NCBI GenBank assembly: GCA_016285175.1
Contig: JAEEQF010000005.1
Coordinates: 1 to 49,346 of the forward strand
Length of the DNA: 49,346 bases
Origin: Bacteroidales bacterium
Lineage (GTDB): Bacteria; Bacteroidota; Bacteroidia; Bacteroidales; UBA932
Reading direction: 5' to 3'
The position numbers and the translations under genes were made by a program. Each line of letters starts with the position of its first letter. The stretch's first letter is position 1. The notes under the pieces are model-generated. The model made no database searches, had not been told where the DNA came from, and saw only the letters and a list, made by a program, of their open reading frames with translations. Below are positions 25,009 to 35,152 of the stretch, in pieces.

Positions 25009-26328
25009 ATGAAGACTTTACTTATAGCTCTGGCCTTTGCCCTGCAGCAGGCTCCCTCCGATATCCTTCCGGATTTCTCGCATCCCTGGACCCTGGCGGA
25101 ATGCACTTCCTGGGCCATGGACCACAACCTGACGGTGGCCCAGCAGGCCAACAGCGTGGAAGGCCGGGAGATTGACCAGAACACCGCCCACATGAGCTGG
25201 CTGCCGGGCGTGAGCGCATCGGCCAGCGAGAACTTCAGCTTCGGCCGCGGCCTGGGCGGAGACAATACCTACGAAAGCGGAAACTCCAGTTCCACGAGCT
25301 TCAGCATAGGCGCCAACATGAATCTCTTTGACGGCGGCGCCATCTACAACCAGATCCGCCTGAGCGACCTGAACCTGGAAGCCGCCCTGGCCGATCTGGA
25401 GAAAGCGAAGGACGATATCCGCGTCCAGGTGGCCCAGGCCTATTTCCAGATCCTGTACAGCTATGAGATCCGCGACGTTGCCCGGCAACAGATCGCCATC
25501 GATTCCCTGCAGGTGGAACGCCTGGAGCGCATGTTCGAGAGCGGGCGCTCATCGGCCGCCGAAGTGTCCCAGCAGAAGGCCTCCCTGGCCCAGAGCCGCG
25601 TGACGCTGGTGCAGGCCGACAATAACGTCCGCACGGCCCTCCTGGACCTGGCCCAGCTGCTGGAGTTCAGCTCCTGGGAAGGCTTCTCCATCGTACGGCC
25701 CAACGTTTCCATGGAAAGCGTCTTCCTGGGCACCCCGGACGACATCTACGCCCAGGCCCTGGGCATCCGCCCCGCCATCCGGGCCGAAGAGCTGCGCCTG
25801 AAAGGTACAGACCATTCCATCAACATTGCCAAGAGCCGGTACTACCCCAGCCTGTCCCTGAGCGGCGGAAGCGGCACCAATTACTACTCCAATTACGGCG
25901 GCAAGGCCTTCTTTGACCAGCTCAAGAGCAACTTCAGCTCCTATGTGGGCGTGTCGCTGAGCATCCCCATCTTCAGCAAGTTCAGCACCCGGAACCAGGT
26001 GCGTTCCGCCAAACTGAACCAGGTGAACCAGGAGATTGCGCTGCGCCGCGTAAAGCAGAACCTGTACAAGGAAATCCAGCAGGCCTGGAATGCGGCCGAA
26101 GCCGCCCGCGCCAAGTGGGAAGCCTCCCAGATAGCCTCTGCCGCAGCCGAAGACTCCTTCACCCTGGTCCAGGCCAAATACGAGAACGGCAAGGCCACGG
26201 TCACGGAGTTCAACGAGTCCCGCAACCAACTCCTGAAAACCCGCTCGGACGCCGTCCAGGCCACTTACGAATATCTCTTCCAGACCCGCCTGGTAGACTT
26301 CTACCGCGGCGGCCGGCTGGATTTCTAG
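25009..26328 (+). CDS. TolC-family outer-membrane efflux protein
   Basis: This 439-residue protein forms the outer-membrane channel of the pump. After a short signal-like start (MKTLLIALAFALQQAPSDIL) it carries two TolC/OEP repeats, each with long helical hairpins: VQVAQAYFQILYSYEIRDVA in the first half and LYKEIQQAWNAAEAARAKWE with YENGKATVTEFNESRNQLLK in the second. The start lies 2 bases after the adaptor stop, so the five genes form one operon that encodes a complete tripartite pump. The substrate (drug, lipid, peptide or siderophore) cannot be inferred. Confidence 0.93.
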   Translation: MKTLLIALAFALQQAPSDILPDFSHPWTLAECTSWAMDHNLTVAQQANSVEGREIDQNTAHMSWLPGVSASASENFSFGRGLGGDNTYESGNSSSTSFSIGANMNLFDGGAIYNQIRLSDLNLEAALADLEKAKDDIRVQVAQAYFQILYSYEIRDVARQQIAIDSLQVERLERMFESGRSSAAEVSQQKASLAQSRVTLVQADNNVRTALLDLAQLLEFSSWEGFSIVRPNVSMESVFLGTPDDIYAQALGIRPAIRAEELRLKGTDHSINIAKSRYYPSLSLSGGSGTNYYSNYGGKAFFDQLKSNFSSYVGVSLSIPIFSKFSTRNQVRSAKLNQVNQEIALRRVKQNLYKEIQQAWNAAEAARAKWEASQIASAAAEDSFTLVQAKYENGKATVTEFNESRNQLLKTRSDAVQATYEYLFQTRLVDFYRGGRLDF

Positions 26329-26338
26329 GAAAAAACTG

Positions 26339-26346
26339 TATCTTTG
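26339..26346 (+). promoter_or_regulatory. -7 element (TATCTTTG) before the prenyl synthase gene
   Basis: TATCTTTG ends 16 bases before the start codon at 26363, in the 34-base gap after the TolC-like gene. This suggests that the next two genes have their own promoter; no TTTG lies at the usual -33 spacing. Confidence 0.55.
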
Positions 26347-26362
26347 TGCAAATACATGCACT

Positions 26363-27330
26363 ATGATCAGCGAATCCCACCTAGACCTTGCCATTAAGGA
26401 CCTTTTCCAGAATATCCAGTTCCAGGATGCACCCAAAGGGCTGTACGACCCTCTTCGGTACATGATTGCCATCGGCGGAAAGCGGCTGCGGCCGCGGCTG
26501 TGCCTCACCGCCTTCAGCCTGTACAGGGACACCATCGGCCCGGAGATCCTGGAGCCGGCGGCGGGACTGGAGGTATTCCACACCTTCACCCTCATCCACG
26601 ACGACATCATGGACCGTTCGGCCATGCGCCGGGGACAGGACACCGTATGGAAGAAATGGAGCCAGGACACCGCCATCCTCAGCGGAGACGTCATGTGCAT
26701 AGACTCTTACAGGCGCCTGATCCAGGCTCCTGCACCTGTGCTTCCGGCCGTGCTGGCCCTTTTCTCCAAAACAGCGGCGGAGGTCTGTGACGGCCAGCAG
26801 CTGGACATGGATTTCGAGAATCTGGACGTAGTGCCCATGGCGGACTACATGCAGATGATCGGCCTCAAGACGGCCGTCCTCATTGCCTGTTCGGCCCAGA
26901 TGGGCGCCATCATCGCCGGGGCGCCGCAGGAGGAAAGCCGCGCCATCTATGCGTACGGTTACGACTTGGGACTGGCCTTCCAGGTGGCCGATGACTACCT
27001 GGATGCGTACGGCGACGCCGCCGTCTTTGGCAAGCCCATCGGCGGAGACATCGTGAACAACAAGAAGTCCTGGCTGACGGTGAAGGCCATGGAGTGCGGG
27101 GCCAAAGGCCTGCAGGAAGCCCTGGGCCTGCCGGCGGAAACGCCTGAGCAGAAGGCCCATAAGATTGCTACCGTGAAAGCCGTCTACGAATCCCTGGACA
27201 TTCCCGCCCTGGCCCGCAAAGAGATTGCCGCCCTGCACCGGAGCGCCATAGACAAGCTGCAGGGCTTTGACGCCCAAAAGCGCGAAATCATGGAAGGCTT
27301 CGCCCACAAGCTCGTAGGCCGCACCGTGTA

Positions 27331-27331
<1 letters not shown>
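26363..27331 (+). CDS. Polyprenyl (all-trans) diphosphate synthase
   Basis: This 322-residue enzyme condenses isopentenyl diphosphate onto an allylic diphosphate. The GGKRLRPRLCL substrate-binding motif (about 39-49), the first Asp-rich motif DDIMD (80-84) with following RR, and the second motif DDYLD (about 212-216) are all present, as is GGDIVNNKKSWL. The residue block before the first motif sets chain length, which could be farnesyl/geranylgeranyl or octaprenyl; I cannot decide. Its precursors come from the pathway started by dxs. The stop overlaps the next start by one base. Confidence 0.92.
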
Positions 27332-28683
<1,352 letters not shown>

Positions 28684-28725
28684 GTTACCGGAATCCGCAA
28701 AGCGCTGATTGAACGCCACTTACGC

Positions 28726-28759
28726 AAATACCCTGCTGCACTTTGACAGCAGGGTATTT
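28726..28759. terminator. Perfect 13-bp bidirectional terminator hairpin
   Basis: AAATACCCTGCTG (28726-28738) and CAGCAGGGTATTT (28747-28759) are perfect complements with an 8-base loop. It lies between the convergent YfcC-type and lipoprotein genes and has A/T-rich ends on both sides, as expected for a terminator that serves both strands. Confidence 0.8.
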
Positions 28760-28819
28760 AATTAAAATGCTGGCAACCAGCATGTTGCGCAAAACAAATT
28801 CTACAAAGCCCTGAGCCGA

Positions 28820-30430
28820 TTACGGCATGGGAGAAATAATCTCATCAAAGACAGGACGGATGGATGCTCCGATATATCGTTCGTTAAGAGCGGCAGAGCG
28901 AAGTGTACCCGGATCACCCATATTCCACATAAAGGCATCTGCCATATCATTGGCTCCATTGGCCGACCAGTAGACACCCATTGAAGAACCGTAGTCGGAA
29001 CCATTTATTGCATTTGCCTGGGAAAGGAATATTGTGTTACCGGCATAAGGAGCCCTGGCGGTAACCACGAAGCCCTTATTGGTATCATCCCAAGACCAGT
29101 CACATTGAGAAAGAAGGTTACTCCATTCTATGTCGGAAGGTATATGCCAATTCCCGCCAAAAGTTGCAGCGGCTGCATCATCAACAGCTTCCAGAGTCCC
29201 AAGTCCCTCAATATCGGGCGTCCCGAATGAAGGATCGTTAATATACTTGGTTAACTGGGTGCCATCCTTCGGAGCGGCGCTGAAGGAATAATATTCCCAG
29301 CTAAAAGTGTGTCCCAAAGAGTATCCTACAGTTTCACCCCAGGCATAATAGTGGCCCCGGCAGGCCAGTCCTGGCAGCTGCTTTTTATCTGCTCCAAGGT
29401 TGTACTCGTTAAAGTATACTACATGTTTCAATTTAGGGTTCCGGGGATCATCATATTGGAACATGGGAACAGCAGAAGGGATACTATTTATAAGATAATA
29501 AATATCGGACTCATTGGCTGCTTTGTCCCAGAAGTCAAGATCCGGTAGTATAATAGCCGATCCGGCCGCCAGAGATTTGCCGGTAAATGTCTTTGAGTAG
29601 AACACGTCGTCACCTGTCCCAGGAGTTCCATTATTGTCAATCAGATAGAAGGTAAAGGTTGATGCGGCCTTGGCTTCCGGCGTTAAGACGCCCGTGAAAG
29701 AAGTACCTCCGTAATAGTCATATCCAACCATTCCTGCATGGGTAGTGGTATGGAAACCGGACGCGTCATAACGGGAAGGGGTTATGCTATTGATGGGCGG
29801 GTAGGTAGTGATAGTAAAACGGGGGCTGTCTTTATAGTTTAGTTTTCCAACACCCTCGAGGAAGAAATGGACGAAATCATACCCGGAGGGAAGACCCATC
29901 GTAAAGGTGGCAGTTAAGGTTCCTCCACTCACGGTATAAGCCACTTCCCGCGCCTGCAGGAAGTAGGAATAAATGGGGCGTCCGGTAGGTTGAGCCGTTT
30001 CGGAGGTAATCCAAGGCTTATCATGAGAGGTAATATTATAATAAGTGGACATATCACCGTATTCCGATCCATCCATGGAGCGGAAGGGAATATAATAGGC
30101 CTCCAATATCCCGGATGTTTTTCCTGCAATCACGGCCTCCAGCCCGTCACTCCAATTGGCAACCCATTCTGCGGATTCTCCGTCAAATCTATACTCAAGA
30201 TCGAGGTATTTACCAAAATTGGTAAAATCCCTGTCAAAGTAAATGTGAATGCGGTCTCCGTATTCCCAACCGGACTTTACAGCCTTGGTGGCTTCTCCGT
30301 TATTGATGGTAAAGTTGAGGGTAAGGTGCGTTTCGGCCTGTACAGGCTCTTCTTCCTTAACCGATTCTTTCTGGCAGGCAACAAAGGCCATAGCCACAGC
30401 ACAAAGTGCAAAAATCAAATACTTTTTCAT
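28820..30430 (-). CDS. Surface lipoprotein: Mfa-like N-terminus, major-paralogous-domain C-terminus
   Basis: This 536-residue protein has a lipoprotein signal (MKKYLIFALCAVAMAFVACQ, lipobox Cys19). Residues of about 30-300 resemble the fimbrillin/Mfa-like beta-sandwich proteins of Bacteroidales (ATKAVKSGWEYGDRIHIYFD). The C-terminal part (about 340-530) fits the Fibrobacter succinogenes major paralogous domain (Fib_succ_major): LACRGHYYAWGETVGYS, GGNWHIPSDIEWSNLLSQCD, then APYAGNTIFLSQA, MGVYWSANGANDM and the ending RYIGASIRPVFDE. Such proteins are often surface-exposed and variable; the role is unknown. It lies 12 bases after a gene for a 58-residue peptide and shares its promoter. It has lower GC than its neighbours. 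Confidence 0.85.
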   Translation of the reverse strand: MKKYLIFALCAVAMAFVACQKESVKEEEPVQAETHLTLNFTINNGEATKAVKSGWEYGDRIHIYFDRDFTNFGKYLDLEYRFDGESAEWVANWSDGLEAVIAGKTSGILEAYYIPFRSMDGSEYGDMSTYYNITSHDKPWITSETAQPTGRPIYSYFLQAREVAYTVSGGTLTATFTMGLPSGYDFVHFFLEGVGKLNYKDSPRFTITTYPPINSITPSRYDASGFHTTTHAGMVGYDYYGGTSFTGVLTPEAKAASTFTFYLIDNNGTPGTGDDVFYSKTFTGKSLAAGSAIILPDLDFWDKAANESDIYYLINSIPSAVPMFQYDDPRNPKLKHVVYFNEYNLGADKKQLPGLACRGHYYAWGETVGYSLGHTFSWEYYSFSAAPKDGTQLTKYINDPSFGTPDIEGLGTLEAVDDAAAATFGGNWHIPSDIEWSNLLSQCDWSWDDTNKGFVVTARAPYAGNTIFLSQANAINGSDYGSSMGVYWSANGANDMADAFMWNMGDPGTLRSAALNERYIGASIRPVFDEIISPMP

Positions 30431-30442
30431 AGCGCACCTCCA

Positions 30443-30619
30443 TTAAAACGGGAAAACATTCATAAACCAGGGTTCTTCACCACCACCTCCACCAAACGGC
30501 GGATCGAAAGTGGGCGGGAATCCGGGCGCGGTGTCCAGGCCACTCTGGGCTATCACCCCTTCAAGGTGTAGCTCAAGCGTCTCGCATAGGGGCGAAACAT
30601 ACAAGTCTTTTTCTTTCAT
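30443..30619 (-). CDS. Small 58-residue peptide with Gly/Pro-rich tail, upstream of the lipoprotein
   Basis: The peptide starts MKEKDLYVSPLCETLELHLE, continues GVIAQSG and ends in a Gly/Pro/Phe-rich tail (FPPTFDPPFGGGGGEEPWFM). The first half has the form seen in many short Bacteroidales proteins of the type 'YxxPxxExLEL' that sit just before Mfa-like or major-paralogous-domain lipoproteins. There is no signal peptide. The frame is open further upstream (to 30667), but the ATG at 30619 gives the family N-terminus. It follows the strong promoter at 30748-30779 with a leader of about 120 bases. The function is not known; a regulatory or precursor peptide is a guess. Confidence 0.7.
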   Translation of the reverse strand: MKEKDLYVSPLCETLELHLEGVIAQSGLDTAPGFPPTFDPPFGGGGGEEPWFMNVFPF

Positions 30620-30671
30620 AATTATGTGGTTTTGTGTGTAATTGTTTGATTCGCAGAAAATTAACATCCAC

Positions 30672-30687
30672 CCCCGCGAATGCGGGG
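30672..30687 (-). promoter_or_regulatory. Small hairpin in the 5' leader of the peptide gene
   Basis: CCCCGC (30672-30677) and GCGGGG (30682-30687) pair around a 4-base loop, in the leader between the promoter and the 58-residue peptide gene. It could affect RNA stability or translation; this is weak evidence alone. Confidence 0.45.
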
Positions 30688-30747
30688 ACGGATTTCGGGA
30701 AATGGATTATGTGGTTAAAAGACAACTCCCGCTATAATGTACGCAAA

Positions 30748-30779
30748 CAAATATACAAAATATACGGAATTTACGCAAA
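30748..30779 (-). promoter_or_regulatory. Bacteroidota-type promoter of the peptide-lipoprotein unit
   Basis: On the minus strand TTTG (complement of 30776-30779) is followed after 20 bases by TATATTTG (complement of 30748-30755), a full match to the consensus. It lies directly behind the stop codon of the U32-family gene and is followed by a leader of about 120 bases. Confidence 0.85.
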
Positions 30780-30792
30780 AAGAAGTCTACTT

Positions 30793-32082
30793 TCAGGCCT
30801 CCACCCAGCGGAAGACTTTGTCGCCGCGGCGGGGGTGGATGCGCCCTCCGGCGGCGTCCGGGTTCACCTTATCCTCCGGCATGGCGTCCAGCGGGACGGC
30901 AACGGAGCAGCGGACGCCCTGGGGACAGGTTTTCGCGGGCTCAAGATCTACCCGCAGGTCATTTATCTTCATTTCCAGGATGCCGGTTGTGTGGCCGATG
31001 AAAAGGATGTCATCGCCCTCGTTGAGAGGAGTGGCCTCCACCAGGATTTCGGCCACGCCAATCCTGTCGAACCAGTTGGTGACCTTACCCACATAAATCT
31101 TGGTCCGGGTGGCGCTGGAGCCGTATTTTGCGCTCCATTCGCCCATGGGGGCACCCAGGTAGTAGCCGTCCCAGAAGCCTCGGTTAAAGACGGTTGCCAG
31201 CTGCTCTTTCAGGGAGGTACCCAACTCCTGGGTGAACATTCCGTCGGCCACGGCATCGGCCGCCTGCCTATAGCACTGGGAGGTGATTTTTACATAATCC
31301 GCACTGCGGGCGCGGCCTTCAATCTTGAACACCCGTACGCCAGCCTCCACGAACTTGTCCACGAATTCTATGGTGCAGATATCCTTGGGTGACATCAGGT
31401 ATTTGTTGTCCACCTGGATTTCGTTGCCGGTTTCGTAGTCCGTGAGCAGATAGCCGCGACGGCAGATCTGCATGCATTCGCCCCGGTTGGCCGATGCCCC
31501 GTAGGCCGCCAGGGACAGGTAACACTTGCCGGAAACGGCCATGCAGAAGGCTCCGTGGCAGAACATCTCAATACGCACCAATGCTCCGGAAGGCCCGCAG
31601 ATCTGCTCTGCAACAATGGCCTCGTGAATGGCTTTTACCTGCTCCAGGTTCAGCTCCCGCGCCAGGACCACCACATCGGCCCACTGGGCGTAGAAGCGGA
31701 GGGCCTCCACGTTGGAAATGCTCAGCTGCGTGGAGATATGCACTTCCAGGCCGATTTTCCGGCAATACAGGATGGCAGCCATGTCGGAGGCGATGATGGC
31801 GTCCACCCCGGCTTCCCGTGCCGTGTCCAGCGTATCGTAAGCCGCCTGCAAGTCCTCGCCGTACAGGGTAATGTTCAGGGTCATATAGGCGCGAACACCG
31901 TAGGCCCGGCAGATGCGCATGATCTCCGGCAGGTCTTCCCGGCAGAAATTGTTGGCCGAATGCGAACGCATGTTAAGGTGGCCGATGCCGAAGTAGACGG
32001 AATTGGCACCGCCTTCAATAGCGGCCAGCAGGCAACCGAAATTGCCCGCTGGAGCCATGATTTCCAGGTCTTTCCGCTGCAT
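30793..32082 (-). CDS. Peptidase U32 family protein (RlhA/UbiU-like)
   Basis: This 429-residue protein has the U32 TIM-barrel (MAPAGNFGCLLAAIEGGANS, VYFGIGHLNMRSHSANNFC) and the cysteine cluster of the family: FCHGAFCMAVSGKCYLSLAA and NRGECMQICRRGY. Family members with this cluster bind an iron-sulfur centre and modify rRNA or tRNA by hydroxylation (RlhA, TrhP) or support ubiquinone synthesis (UbiU/V). The C-terminal domain (GKVTNWFDRIGVAEILVEAT) is the typical accessory beta domain of the family. It lies 3 bases behind the S41 protease gene. The name 'peptidase' is historic, and RNA hydroxylation is the likelier role here. Confidence 0.85.
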   Translation of the reverse strand: MQRKDLEIMAPAGNFGCLLAAIEGGANSVYFGIGHLNMRSHSANNFCREDLPEIMRICRAYGVRAYMTLNITLYGEDLQAAYDTLDTAREAGVDAIIASDMAAILYCRKIGLEVHISTQLSISNVEALRFYAQWADVVVLARELNLEQVKAIHEAIVAEQICGPSGALVRIEMFCHGAFCMAVSGKCYLSLAAYGASANRGECMQICRRGYLLTDYETGNEIQVDNKYLMSPKDICTIEFVDKFVEAGVRVFKIEGRARSADYVKITSQCYRQAADAVADGMFTQELGTSLKEQLATVFNRGFWDGYYLGAPMGEWSAKYGSSATRTKIYVGKVTNWFDRIGVAEILVEATPLNEGDDILFIGHTTGILEMKINDLRVDLEPAKTCPQGVRCSVAVPLDAMPEDKVNPDAAGGRIHPRRGDKVFRWVEA

Positions 32083-32085
32083 AGC

Positions 32086-33711
32086 TTACCAGCTGATGGC
32101 GGGCTGTTCCAGGGCTTTGTGCAGCTGCTCGTCGTAGCGGGTGCGCACCCGGATACCGGCTTCCTGGAAGTAGTAGCGGACTACAATCTCTTCCTCTATA
32201 AAGGGAATGATCTCGTCCTTCTTGAGACGCAGGAAGGTTTCCTTGTCCATTTCCAGCTTCTTTTCCAGAGCCGCCAGTTCCTCCGAGGCCGCCTCCGCGA
32301 GGCCGTCCTCGTCCAGGTTCTTTTTCACCTCGTCCAGATAGGCCCGGGCCGATGAACGGTAGTCGAAAGTCTTATCCGCGCAGAAGGCCACGAAATCATC
32401 ATAATCGGCAAAACGGAAGTCGTCCACCGGCGGGATGGAGGCATGCCCGCAAACGTATTTGAGGGCGTACTGCTCCACGATTCCGCTCATTACCAGTGAA
32501 TAGGTGAGCCGGGAATAGCGGTGGGCCTTTACCTCGAAGTCCGGGGTTACGCCGCCGCCGTCCCGCACCTTGCGGCCATGGGCGGTGGTGAATTCGTGCG
32601 TAAGGGAGTCCGGAATGTGTCCCACGCTGCCGTCTTCGTTGCGATGGGTGTAATCGATGGCCTGCACGCATCGGCCTGAAGGCGTGTAATACTTGGCGGT
32701 GGTCACTTTCAACTGGCCGTCGTACGGCAGCGGACGGATGCTCTGCACCAGGCCCTTCCCGTAAGTGCGCGTGCCGATGATGGTGGCCCTGTCGTAGTCC
32801 TGCAGGGCGCCGGAAACGATCTCCGAGGCCGAGGCCGAGGCGGAATCCACCAGGATCACCAGCGGAATATGCACATCCACCGGATCCGAAGTGGTCTTGT
32901 ACACCACGTCCGATCCCGGAGCGCGCCCCTTGGCCGATACCACCACGGAGCCCTTGGGCACGAAGAGCGAAACGATATTCACAGCCTCGTTCATAAGGCC
33001 GCCGCCGTTACCCCTCAGGTCCAGGATCATGCGCTGCATCCCCTTGGCCTTCAGTTTATAATAGGCCTCACGGATACCCTGCCCCACACCGTCCGTGAAT
33101 TTGGACATCATCACGTAGCCGTCCCGCTCGTTGAGCATATCGGCATATTCGATGGAGGGCAGTACGATGCGCTGGCGGACCACCGGCACCTCTATTACGT
33201 CTCCGGCCTTCCAGGTTTCTCCCGCGCGGAGTTTCTTCACGGTGAAGACCACGGTGGTACCGGGCTTTCCACGCATCTTTTCCGAGCAGGTCTGGCTGTC
33301 CAGCCCGTGGGTGGATTCCCCGTCTATGGTGAGGATCTCGTCCCCGCAGCGGAGCCCGGCCAGAGCGGCGGGCGATCCTTCGTAGGGTTCGTTGATAATT
33401 ACGTTTCCGTTAACGTCCGGCTTGTAAATCACGGAGCCGATGCCTCCGTACGTGCTGGAAAGCATCATCTGGAAGTTCTCCTGCTCCTCTTCCGGCACAT
33501 ACACGGTATAGGGATCCAGGGCTTCCAGCATGGCATCCACGCCCGCCCGTTCTATGCGGCCCACCTCCAGCGAGTCCACATAAGAGCGGTTAAGTTCCTT
33601 AAGGATGGCATTATGCATTTCCACCCACTGACCCAGGGTAAAATTCTTGGACTGGGCCTGTGCGGACAGGCAGACAGCCAGTAAAACCAGTATGGTAAAG
33701 TATCTTTTCAT
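32086..33711 (-). CDS. S41-family carboxy-terminal processing protease
   Basis: This 541-residue protease has a signal peptide (MKRYFTILVLLAVCLSAQAQ), an N-terminal helical region, a PDZ domain (about 85-170, with YEGSPAALAGLRCGDEILTI) and the S41 catalytic core. The nucleophile Ser is in VDSASASASEIVSGALQDYD and the general-base Lys in GTRTYGKGLVQS, as in CtpA/Tsp. The C-terminal extension (about 400-541) is helical with many charged residues. CtpA-type enzymes act in the periplasm on C-termini or on murein hydrolases; the local partner is not evident. It is cotranscribed with the U32 gene. Confidence 0.93.
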   Translation of the reverse strand: MKRYFTILVLLAVCLSAQAQSKNFTLGQWVEMHNAILKELNRSYVDSLEVGRIERAGVDAMLEALDPYTVYVPEEEQENFQMMLSSTYGGIGSVIYKPDVNGNVIINEPYEGSPAALAGLRCGDEILTIDGESTHGLDSQTCSEKMRGKPGTTVVFTVKKLRAGETWKAGDVIEVPVVRQRIVLPSIEYADMLNERDGYVMMSKFTDGVGQGIREAYYKLKAKGMQRMILDLRGNGGGLMNEAVNIVSLFVPKGSVVVSAKGRAPGSDVVYKTTSDPVDVHIPLVILVDSASASASEIVSGALQDYDRATIIGTRTYGKGLVQSIRPLPYDGQLKVTTAKYYTPSGRCVQAIDYTHRNEDGSVGHIPDSLTHEFTTAHGRKVRDGGGVTPDFEVKAHRYSRLTYSLVMSGIVEQYALKYVCGHASIPPVDDFRFADYDDFVAFCADKTFDYRSSARAYLDEVKKNLDEDGLAEAASEELAALEKKLEMDKETFLRLKKDEIIPFIEEEIVVRYYFQEAGIRVRTRYDEQLHKALEQPAISW

Positions 33712-33749
33712 AATCGGTTCCCAGATGGCACAATATCAGTGCCAAAACA

Positions 33750-33778
33750 CAAAGATACGAAAAAAATGCCTATCTTTG
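33750..33778. promoter_or_regulatory. Divergent -7 elements between the S41 protease and rdgB
   Basis: TATCTTTG on the minus strand (complement of 33750-33757) and TATCTTTG on the plus strand (33771-33778) lie 13 bases apart in inverted order. They are suited to drive the protease and rdgB respectively. Since each start would fall in the other's -33 region or beyond, the two cannot easily be used at the same time. No exact -33 TTTG is seen for either. Confidence 0.55.
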
Positions 33779-33843
33779 CAGCCGGAAAGAAAGTTAGTAG
33801 TTTTGCCGGCAGTGGGTGCCGGCAGTTTTTGAAGAAGACAGTT

Positions 33844-34482
33844 ATGAAGATTGTATTTGCTACTGGTAACCGCGGAAAACTCCGTGAGGCACAGGAAATC
33901 CTGGGTAAAGGATTCCAGCTGGTTACCCCCGCAGAGGCGGGCATCACCGAAGATATTCCCGAAACCGGCAATACCCTCAGGGCCAACTCCCTGCAGAAAG
34001 CCGAATATATTTACAAAAAAACCGGACTCAGCTGTTTTGCCGATGACACCGGCCTGGAAGTAGACATCCTGGGCGGCGGCCCCGGCGTGCAGACAGCCCG
34101 TTATGCAGGCGAAGAGAAAGACCCTGCCGCCAACATCAGCAAGCTCCTTAAGGAGATGACCCGGCGGGAGGTGGAAGCATCGGCCGCCCGTGACCTGGGG
34201 CTGGAAACGCCTCACGCCACCCGCAAGGCACAGTTCCGCACCTCCGTCACCCTCATCCTGGACGGTGAGATGCACTTTTTCGACGGCATCATGAAGGGCC
34301 GCATCGCCCTGGAGCGCCACGGAGAAGGCGGTTTCGGCTATGACCCTGTTTTCATCCCGGAAGGCTATGACGTCACTGCCGCCGAAATGGGAGAAGAGGA
34401 GAAAAACGCCATTTCCCATCGTGGGAAGGCCTTAAGGGCCATGGCGGAGTTCCTGAAAGATTCTTCGCTGCGCTCAGCATGA
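33844..34482 (+). CDS. rdgB: Non-canonical purine NTP pyrophosphatase (RdgB/HAM1)
   Basis: This 212-residue protein removes ITP, dITP and XTP from the nucleotide pool. Motifs present are FATGNRGKLREAQEILG, the Asp-Asp catalytic segment SCFADDTGLEVDILGGGPGV followed by QTARYAG, and GEGGFGYDPVFIPEGYD. The start MKIVFATGN is chosen from the family N-terminus; the frame remains open upstream to 33739. The last residues (FLKDSSLRSA) and the stop codon are formed by a copy of the dispersed sequence GATTCTTCGCTGCGCTCAGC (34459-34484), so the C-terminus is extended and altered. Confidence 0.93.
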   Translation: MKIVFATGNRGKLREAQEILGKGFQLVTPAEAGITEDIPETGNTLRANSLQKAEYIYKKTGLSCFADDTGLEVDILGGGPGVQTARYAGEEKDPAANISKLLKEMTRREVEASAARDLGLETPHATRKAQFRTSVTLILDGEMHFFDGIMKGRIALERHGEGGFGYDPVFIPEGYDVTAAEMGEEEKNAISHRGKALRAMAEFLKDSSLRSA

Positions 34483-34484
34483 CA
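34459..34484 (+). repeat. Dispersed repeat copy forming the rdgB 3' end
   Basis: The sequence GATTCTTCGCTGCGCTCAGC followed by ATGACA matches a short sequence widely seen at gene ends in MAGs and Bacteroidota genomes, whose opposite-strand translation gives MLSAAKNL. It overlaps the rdgB stop, and ATGACAAGG recurs 20 bases later at the recO start codon (34479-34487 and 34499-34507). Confidence 0.6.
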
Positions 34485-34498
34485 AGGAAAGAGGCAGA

Positions 34499-35152
34499 AT
34501 GACAAGGGGAACTACAGAGTTCATAGTGCTGGCCACCACCAAAGTAGGGGAAAATGCCGTTGTGGTGCATACCCTGTCCAGGGAATGGGGACGGCGCGGG
34601 TTCCTGGTACCATCGGCCCGGAAGGCGGGCACGGCACTGCTGCTGCCGCTGAACATCCTGGAGGCCGATGTGGTGGAAAACCCCAAATCTGAGCTCTGGA
34701 GCATCCGCAACATCCAGGCACGGGACACCCTCAACGGGATCCGGAGCAACCTCCACAAAAACACCATGAGCCTGTTCCTCTCCGAGGTGCTTTTCCGAAC
34801 GCTGCGGGACGGCGCCTATGAGGACGGCCTCTACGAATGGTGCGTAAGCAGCATCCTCACCCTGGACGCCCTGGAGGAGGATTTTGCCAATTTCCACGTA
34901 CGTTTCCTGCTGGAACTGGCTGGGGCGCTGGGCTTTCGGCCCACCTTTGCCGATGTGGCCCCCTTCGCCGGCGAAAGCGCACCCCTGCTGAAGCCCTTTC
35001 TGGAAAGCGGCTTCTCCCAGGCCATGCTCATCCCCCTCTCCGGGCAGCAGCGCAGCGACCTCTGCGACACGCTTCTCCGCTATCTGGAATTCCACACGGA
35101 CCAGCCTGTAAACATCCGCTCCCTGGCCGTTCTCCGGGAACTGTACCGGTAA
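34499..35152 (+). CDS. recO: DNA repair protein RecO
   Basis: This 217-residue protein loads RecA by annealing and RecR interaction in the RecFOR pathway. The N-terminal OB-fold begins MTRGTTEFIVLATTKVGENA with the family motif VVVHTLSREWGRRGFLVPSA; a helical domain follows (FLSEVLFRTLRDGAYEDGLY, FANFHVRFLLELAGALGFRP). The four zinc-binding Cys seen in many RecO proteins are not present, as is usual for Bacteroidota. The start codon lies in the second copy of ATGACAAGG, 16 bases after the rdgB stop. Confidence 0.88.
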   Translation: MTRGTTEFIVLATTKVGENAVVVHTLSREWGRRGFLVPSARKAGTALLLPLNILEADVVENPKSELWSIRNIQARDTLNGIRSNLHKNTMSLFLSEVLFRTLRDGAYEDGLYEWCVSSILTLDALEEDFANFHVRFLLELAGALGFRPTFADVAPFAGESAPLLKPFLESGFSQAMLIPLSGQQRSDLCDTLLRYLEFHTDQPVNIRSLAVLRELYR

